Positions 23,185 to 27,648 of a stretch of 27,648 nt of DNA are shown here, one piece after another. Origin of the DNA: CAZOKZ01 sp964580585 (GTDB lineage: Bacteria > Sumerlaeota > Sumerlaeia > SLMS01 > JAHLLQ01); assembly GCA_964580585.1 (NCBI GenBank), contig CAZOKZ010000061.1, positions 1 through 27,648 of the forward strand, written 5' to 3'. The notes beneath the pieces are model-generated. The model saw only the letters and a program-made list of their open reading frames with translations, ran no database searches and was not told where the DNA came from. Every line of letters begins with the position of its first letter. The first letter of the stretch is position 1. Position numbers and translations under genes: made by a program.

Positions 23185-24990
23185 TTGACGAACAATATAA
23201 GCCATTCTTGGATGTTGGGGGTTCGAGCTAACCAATCTTTCCATCCTCAGGTACCCACGCTGGTGAGCGAGCTTCCGAAAAATCCAGGTTTCCCCTTCCG
23301 CCCTGCGTCGAGCGTTCCTCCTCCGCCTTCGGACGACGATACACAGGATGAAGTGGAGCGTTTGCCGTTAGCCAATGAAAGCGAACGGATTCCGCTGCAC
23401 GATACGGTTCGGCTGCATCCCAAGGACACCGGAAAACCCATCGCTCAATACGGCCCTTATGTGGTGTATGAGGAAATTGCCCGTGGCGGAATGGGCGCGG
23501 TTTTTTTCGGCAAGGAACCAAACCTTGGGCGCGAGGTGGCCGTAAAGGTCATGGCTCGCGAACTACTCGACGATGAAGACGCCATGCAGCGCTTTCAGCG
23601 CGAAGCGCGCGCAACCGCTGTGATCCAGCACCCAAATGTCGCCATGATTTATTTCGTCGGAATTACCGAGGACGGAGCACCTTACCTGGCGATGGAATTC
23701 ATCAACGGTGGCACGCTAGAGAAGCTGATACGCGATCGCATCTGCCTGCCGTTCTCGCAAACGGCCAGTTTGTTTATTCAAACGTGCGAGGCGTTGCGAG
23801 CCGCTCACAAACAGGGCATCATTCACCGCGATATCAAACCAGCCAACCTCATGCTGACCGAATCTCTCGACGTCAAAGTGGTGGATTTCGGATTGGCAAA
23901 ATTTTTCCGCGAAGAAAGTTACCGCACCGTGGTGGGGATGGTGATGGGTACGCCTCGTTACATGTCGCCCGAGCAAGCGCAGGGTCGCGAGGCAGATTAC
24001 CGGTCGGACATTTATTCGGTCGGAGCAACATTCTATCATCTGCTCACGGGTCGCGCCCCGTTCGACGGCAATTCCCCAACGCAAATCATGATGAAACACG
24101 TCACCTCGCCCCTGGTACCGCTTCGCAGCATCAACCCGAACGTACCGTTGGAGTTCGACGATGTAGTGCGCAAGTGCATGGCCAAAGACCCGAATGAACG
24201 GTATCAGGATTACGCGGATTTGATCACCGATTTGTCGCGTATCAAATTGCAATGGAAAGCCAAAGAACACGGGACGCTGGTCAATTCAATCAACGATCTG
24301 CCGACGTTGAAAATGACGGATGCGGGCAAACCCGTCCCACCGGTTCCGTCGCGGCGTCCGCCTTCGCACGAACACGTCACCAAGACCGCCAACGAATATC
24401 TCGAACAATCCCCGGAGGAACACGGCGGAATCGGACGCTGGATCGTCATCGGCGTGGTGGCGGTGTTGATCCTGATCGGTGCGTTAGGAGCGTTGGTAAA
24501 GTCGGATGAAAAACCGGAAACCGGTGAGCAACCAACAACTGCAAAATCAGGCATCACAACGTTGCTGGAACGGATTATTGCCGAGCAAAACGCCCCGGCT
24601 CCCGCGGGTGCGCCTGTCAAACCAATCGACCAGGATTACCTGAAATACAAAGCGACTTTGGCAATTTTGGACGAGTTGAACAACGCGCTCTTGAATTATG
24701 AAATCAATAAAGGAAAGCGTGCCCTGGATCTTGCCTCTGTGGTAGAATCGGGAATCGTCGAACAAAATTTCAATATTACCTCCGGAAACGACCCACTGGA
24801 TGGATGGGGAAACCAGTTTGCCTATTCGGACTTCGAAGGCACCCTTCGTTCCTCGGGGCTTGACGGTCGGAGGGATTCCGACGATGATATCGTCATGCTT
24901 AGCGACGGTAGCCTTCAAATTCCAGACGAGTCGGTTTATCAACGACTTGAAGAGGAAGAACGTGAACGCCGCAAGTCAATGGGGCCCTGA
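23185..24990 (+). CDS. Transmembrane PknB-type Ser/Thr kinase with GspG-like outer domain
   Basis: This is a 601-residue receptor-type kinase. Residues 1-90 are a Pro/Ser/Asp-rich leader. The kinase domain (about 91-356) has the glycine loop IARGGMGAVF, K121 (VAVK), HRDIKPAN (D216), DFG (234-236), GTPRYMSPE and DIYSVG, so it should be active. A Pro-rich juxtamembrane stretch is followed by one membrane helix at 419-438 (WIVIGVVAVLILIGALGALV). The outer part (about 485-575) reads like the globular part of a type II secretion pseudopilin: a helix ATLAILDELNNALLNYEINKG, then DPLDGWGNQFAY, then SSGLDGRRDSDDDIV, which mirrors the Ca-binding end of GspG. The start is uncertain: TTG at 23185, ATG at 23212 or GTG at 23262. 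A secreted protease gene follows after 75 bp. Confidence 0.93.
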   Translation: MTNNISHSWMLGVRANQSFHPQVPTLVSELPKNPGFPFRPASSVPPPPSDDDTQDEVERLPLANESERIPLHDTVRLHPKDTGKPIAQYGPYVVYEEIARGGMGAVFFGKEPNLGREVAVKVMARELLDDEDAMQRFQREARATAVIQHPNVAMIYFVGITEDGAPYLAMEFINGGTLEKLIRDRICLPFSQTASLFIQTCEALRAAHKQGIIHRDIKPANLMLTESLDVKVVDFGLAKFFREESYRTVVGMVMGTPRYMSPEQAQGREADYRSDIYSVGATFYHLLTGRAPFDGNSPTQIMMKHVTSPLVPLRSINPNVPLEFDDVVRKCMAKDPNERYQDYADLITDLSRIKLQWKAKEHGTLVNSINDLPTLKMTDAGKPVPPVPSRRPPSHEHVTKTANEYLEQSPEEHGGIGRWIVIGVVAVLILIGALGALVKSDEKPETGEQPTTAKSGITTLLERIIAEQNAPAPAGAPVKPIDQDYLKYKATLAILDELNNALLNYEINKGKRALDLASVVESGIVEQNFNITSGNDPLDGWGNQFAYSDFEGTLRSSGLDGRRDSDDDIVMLSDGSLQIPDESVYQRLEEEERERRKSMGP

Positions 24991-25053
24991 TCAAGTTGAC
25001 GATTGGGCAGTCCTGACCTTATGCTGATTGCGATCGCTTTAAATTGGAGTTTC

Positions 25054-25058
25054 AGGGG
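25054..25058 (+). promoter_or_regulatory. Ribosome binding site for the protease gene
   Basis: AGGGG lies 7 nt before the ATG at 25066 and supports the start that begins with a signal peptide. Confidence 0.7.
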
Positions 25059-25065
25059 ATTTTAA

Positions 25066-27648
25066 ATGATTAAGTCCAAATCGTTGATAACAGCGATGTT
25101 AGTATATATATGCCTGGGGAATTTTTCTGCTCCAGCGCAAGATGCCAGTCGGCCAATCGAAGCACGTTCCGTAACGCCCACCAAAGCCGACGTTGCTCGA
25201 TTAAGCGAAAAATTCGGCTATGAATTCGATAAGCAATGGCGGTTGTCCTATCCAGTTGAAACCGGAGACGCAGACGCACCTGAGCGGGTAATCTATGGCA
25301 CAGACGATCGCCTTGATTGGTACGAGGAAACCGATCCGGCTCGTTTAATGGTCGCGCAATCGACCTGTGCGTTGGTTGCCACCGGCGATGTTACGAACAA
25401 CGGAAACGGCACCTGGACGTTGAATGGCGCCACCTGGCAATCTCAGGGGAATATTTGTCCATCCGAACCCTATGCCACCCAACCATCGCCCGCATATTGT
25501 TCAGGCTTTCTGGTGGGATCCGATCTCATCGCAACAGCAGGTCACTGCATTGCAAACGACACGGATGCTCAATCGAAGTATTTCGTTTTCAATTTTTACA
25601 TGCAAGATGCCAGCACCCCGCGACTGGTCGTCAATCACGCCGATGTTTATGTTGGGCTCGAGCTCGTCGGGCGCGTAAAAAACGACGCTACGGGTGAAGA
25701 CTGGGCGTTAGTGCGTGTGGACCGGGCGGTCACCTCGCCGGGTGCCGTTCCCCTGCCGATCCGACGCTCCGGCGCCATTACCAATGGAACGGCTGTTGGC
25801 GTGATTGGTCATCCCGCGGGTTTACCGAGTAAAATCGCCTTCGGTTCCACCACAGCGGTGCGCGACGCCTCGCCCACCGCATATTTCGTCGCAAACCTGG
25901 ATACCTATGGCGGCAATTCGGGCTCGGCGGTTTTTAATGCCAACACCCTGCAGGTCGAAGGCATCCTGGTGCGAGGCGAAACGGATTATGTGTTTTCCGG
26001 CGGTTGCCGCATCTCGAACGTTTTGGCCGATGACGGGGGCGACGGCGAGGAATGCACCAAGACTATAATGTTTGAAAGTCTCGTGCCCACGCTCGCGCCA
26101 TTTGCCAGTGTTTCAAATCACGAATTAACCGGAACGTTTGCCCCCGGTGAATTCGTGACGATCGATTTGGAATATACCAACAGCACAGAAACCGTTCATA
26201 ATCTGTCGGTATCGCTTCAGTCTTCCTCCCCGGATGTAACGATTCTAAATAATCCTCAGTTCTATGGCGATTTGCCCGCACAGGCAAATCTTCAGCGTAC
26301 GTTCGATGTCCAGATCGGCAGCAACGCGGTGTGCGGCGATGAAATCACATTCACGGCCCAGGCCACGTTCGACGAAGGCGTCAATAACACCCCGTTCAGC
26401 TACACGCTCGATTATCTCGACCAATCGGATATCTTCAGCGATGGTTTTGAATCGGGAATCGGTCAGGATTGGACGATCGTCGATGGCGGAGGCGTGGCGC
26501 TGGATGGCTTCGGGCCCGCAACTTGGACATCCGACAACGTTGGCAATCGGATCGAACTTCCAGGAGCAATTGCCGTTGTGGATTCCGATGCTTCTTCCGA
26601 TTCACCTGAAACACACCCGGGACTTGACGAAGAACTCATTACGGCGGCGATTGACTGTACGGCTGCTGGCGAGGTGGGACTGCGTTTCAATCATTATTAC
26701 CGTCATTGGTCGGATTCATCGGGCGCTTCCGAAGCATTCGTCCGCATTCGCAGCACAATCACGAACGGCCAGTGGGTGGAGTTGGCTCACTACACGTCAA
26801 ATTCCGCCACGCCCGGCGATTTCGATATCACCGGCTATGCCGCCGGAGCTTCCGATGTGCAGATCCAATTCCACTACCGCGATAATGGCGTTTGGGCGTG
26901 GTATTGGCTGTTGGATAATGTCGTTATCGAAAGCCGCAGTTGCGTGGCACCCAACGCCTTGCCCACGGTTCAAATTCTGACGCCGTCCGGTGACTGGGAA
27001 GCATTCAATCGCGAAACATCAGTCCTGGTGGGTGGGTCGTCCGATGACGCCGATGGTCTCGTCAATAAAGTTCAAGTGCGCGTGACCAATGAAAACGGAA
27101 CATCGTCGTGGTTCGATGCCACCAACCTTTCGGGGGATTTCGATTCGTGGGATTTCAACACTTCGTTGGCAGTAGGAACGAATCTGATCGAGGCCAAAGC
27201 CATCGACAACGAAGGCGCTGAAAGCCTGTTCGATTCTCTTTCCATCGATCGTCGTCCACCGGGCGAACCGAGCGATTTCCTGGTGCTGACGGAATATAAA
27301 GACGCTTGGGGGACGGAGAACATCGACGCCGTTTTCCAGGCGCCGGTAAAATTCGGCGATTTGGGTTTCCAATTCAATCCCGCCATCGGATGGAAAACGC
27401 TCGCGGGCGATTTCAACAACGACGGGCTGACCGATCTGGTCGTGATCACCGAGTACGGCGATGCCTGGACGGCAATCAACCAGGGCGATCAAACGTTTGG
27501 ACCTTCGACAAAACAAGGTTCGGGATATTTCCACGATGAAGCCGCCGGGTGGACGGTTCTGGCGGGTGACGTGAATGGGGACGGAGCAACGGATTTGATC
27601 CAACTAACTCAATATGGCGACGCTTGGGTTGGTTTGAACAATGGCACG
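25066..27648 (+). CDS. Secreted trypsin-like serine protease with FG-GAP repeats (3' end outside window)
   Basis: One frame is open for 861 codons to the window edge. A signal peptide (SLITAMLVYICLGNFSAPA, cut near residue 24) leads to a pro-region. The chymotrypsin/V8-type domain follows, with H160 (ATAGHC), D212 (EDWALVRV) and S285 (GGNSGSAVF); Cys145 and Cys161 flank the histidine segment. Next is a beta-sandwich stretch of CARDB type (about 335-435), a jelly-roll-like domain (about 445-625, FESGIGQDWTIVDGG to WYWLLDNVVIES) and an Ig/cadherin-like domain (about 630-725). FG-GAP units follow, with calcium-loop motifs DFNNDGLTDL (D782) and DVNGDGATDL (D835). It is probably an extracellular or surface protein that cleaves proteins. 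It stands 75 bp after the kinase, possibly in one transcript. The C-terminal sorting signal, if any, is not visible. Confidence 0.9.
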   Translation, partial: MIKSKSLITAMLVYICLGNFSAPAQDASRPIEARSVTPTKADVARLSEKFGYEFDKQWRLSYPVETGDADAPERVIYGTDDRLDWYEETDPARLMVAQSTCALVATGDVTNNGNGTWTLNGATWQSQGNICPSEPYATQPSPAYCSGFLVGSDLIATAGHCIANDTDAQSKYFVFNFYMQDASTPRLVVNHADVYVGLELVGRVKNDATGEDWALVRVDRAVTSPGAVPLPIRRSGAITNGTAVGVIGHPAGLPSKIAFGSTTAVRDASPTAYFVANLDTYGGNSGSAVFNANTLQVEGILVRGETDYVFSGGCRISNVLADDGGDGEECTKTIMFESLVPTLAPFASVSNHELTGTFAPGEFVTIDLEYTNSTETVHNLSVSLQSSSPDVTILNNPQFYGDLPAQANLQRTFDVQIGSNAVCGDEITFTAQATFDEGVNNTPFSYTLDYLDQSDIFSDGFESGIGQDWTIVDGGGVALDGFGPATWTSDNVGNRIELPGAIAVVDSDASSDSPETHPGLDEELITAAIDCTAAGEVGLRFNHYYRHWSDSSGASEAFVRIRSTITNGQWVELAHYTSNSATPGDFDITGYAAGASDVQIQFHYRDNGVWAWYWLLDNVVIESRSCVAPNALPTVQILTPSGDWEAFNRETSVLVGGSSDDADGLVNKVQVRVTNENGTSSWFDATNLSGDFDSWDFNTSLAVGTNLIEAKAIDNEGAESLFDSLSIDRRPPGEPSDFLVLTEYKDAWGTENIDAVFQAPVKFGDLGFQFNPAIGWKTLAGDFNNDGLTDLVVITEYGDAWTAINQGDQTFGPSTKQGSGYFHDEAAGWTVLAGDVNGDGATDLIQLTQYGDAWVGLNNGT
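27289..27648 (+). repeat. 53-residue (159-bp) FG-GAP repeat units in the protease gene
   Basis: T-E/Q-Y-K/G-DAW recurs at residues 742, 795 and 848, exactly 53 apart. Each unit carries a D-x-N-x-DG-x-TDL calcium loop about 40 residues after this motif (D782, D835). The third unit is cut by the window end, so the number of units is unknown. Confidence 0.85.

Overview
The window is a gene-dense stretch of bacterial chromosome with short intergenic gaps, genes on both strands and moderately GC-rich codon usage. It holds about 20 genes. No rRNA, tRNA, CRISPR array, integrase or transposase was seen. Several features suggest an uncultured, environmentally derived Gram-negative-type lineage such as the PVC/FCB or Sumerlaeota/Hydrogenedentota-like candidate phyla: a PknB-type kinase, EI/HPr without an EII nearby, a J-protein/Hsp70 pair with disordered tails, a large secreted FG-GAP protease, and 'AACCacgAAGGcac' and 'RQGYGGQA'-type intergenic repeats. 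That placement is inference and was not tested by phylogeny.

Layout. (1) Positions 1-2649, plus strand: the C-terminal half of a Lon protease with Lys/Ala-rich additions, then an unrecognised single-pass membrane protein. (2) 2722-5676, minus strand: a metallo-beta-lactamase-fold hydrolase and a HAD phosphatase, translationally coupled by an ATGA overlap, and a thiolase with an N-terminal insertion. A repeat-derived element fills the gap between HAD and thiolase. (3) 5859-8811, plus strand: two tandem, overlapping paralogous multi-pass membrane proteins. The second is split by a -1 frameshift at a T TTT TTC heptamer. (4) 8828-10797, minus strand: a pyruvate carboxylase B/transcarboxylase-5S-type carboxyltransferase without a biotin site, and a SHOCT-like lipoprotein. 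(5) 11116-12201, plus strand: serC, followed by a strong bidirectional terminator shared with a small unknown gene (12340-12756, minus). (6) 12810-14945, minus strand: ptsH-ptsI, probably a regulatory PTS. (7) 15395-17132, plus strand: the RNA 2',3'-cyclic phosphodiesterase gene thpR and a primary-like sigma-70 factor. (8) 17210-21562, minus strand: a J-domain/TPR protein, an Hsp70 with a 150-residue acidic, proline-rich tail, and glycerate kinase, in one tight block. (9) 21599-22135: repeat-rich DNA. (10) 22136-22813, minus strand: an unknown N-terminally anchored protein. (11) 23185-27648, plus strand: a transmembrane Ser/Thr kinase whose outer domain resembles a GspG pseudopilin, then a secreted trypsin-like protease with FG-GAP repeats that runs off the window end.

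How the genes may work together. SerC, glycerate kinase, the carboxyltransferase and EI (which uses PEP) all sit around the phosphoglycerate-PEP-pyruvate node. Lon and the J/Hsp70 pair are proteostasis genes. The kinase and protease suggest a sensing and extracellular degradation pair. The most interesting items are the kinase with the pseudopilin-like ectodomain, the slippery-site frameshift, and an intergenic repeat that appears to carry a second 28-bp repeat inserted with a 4-bp duplication.
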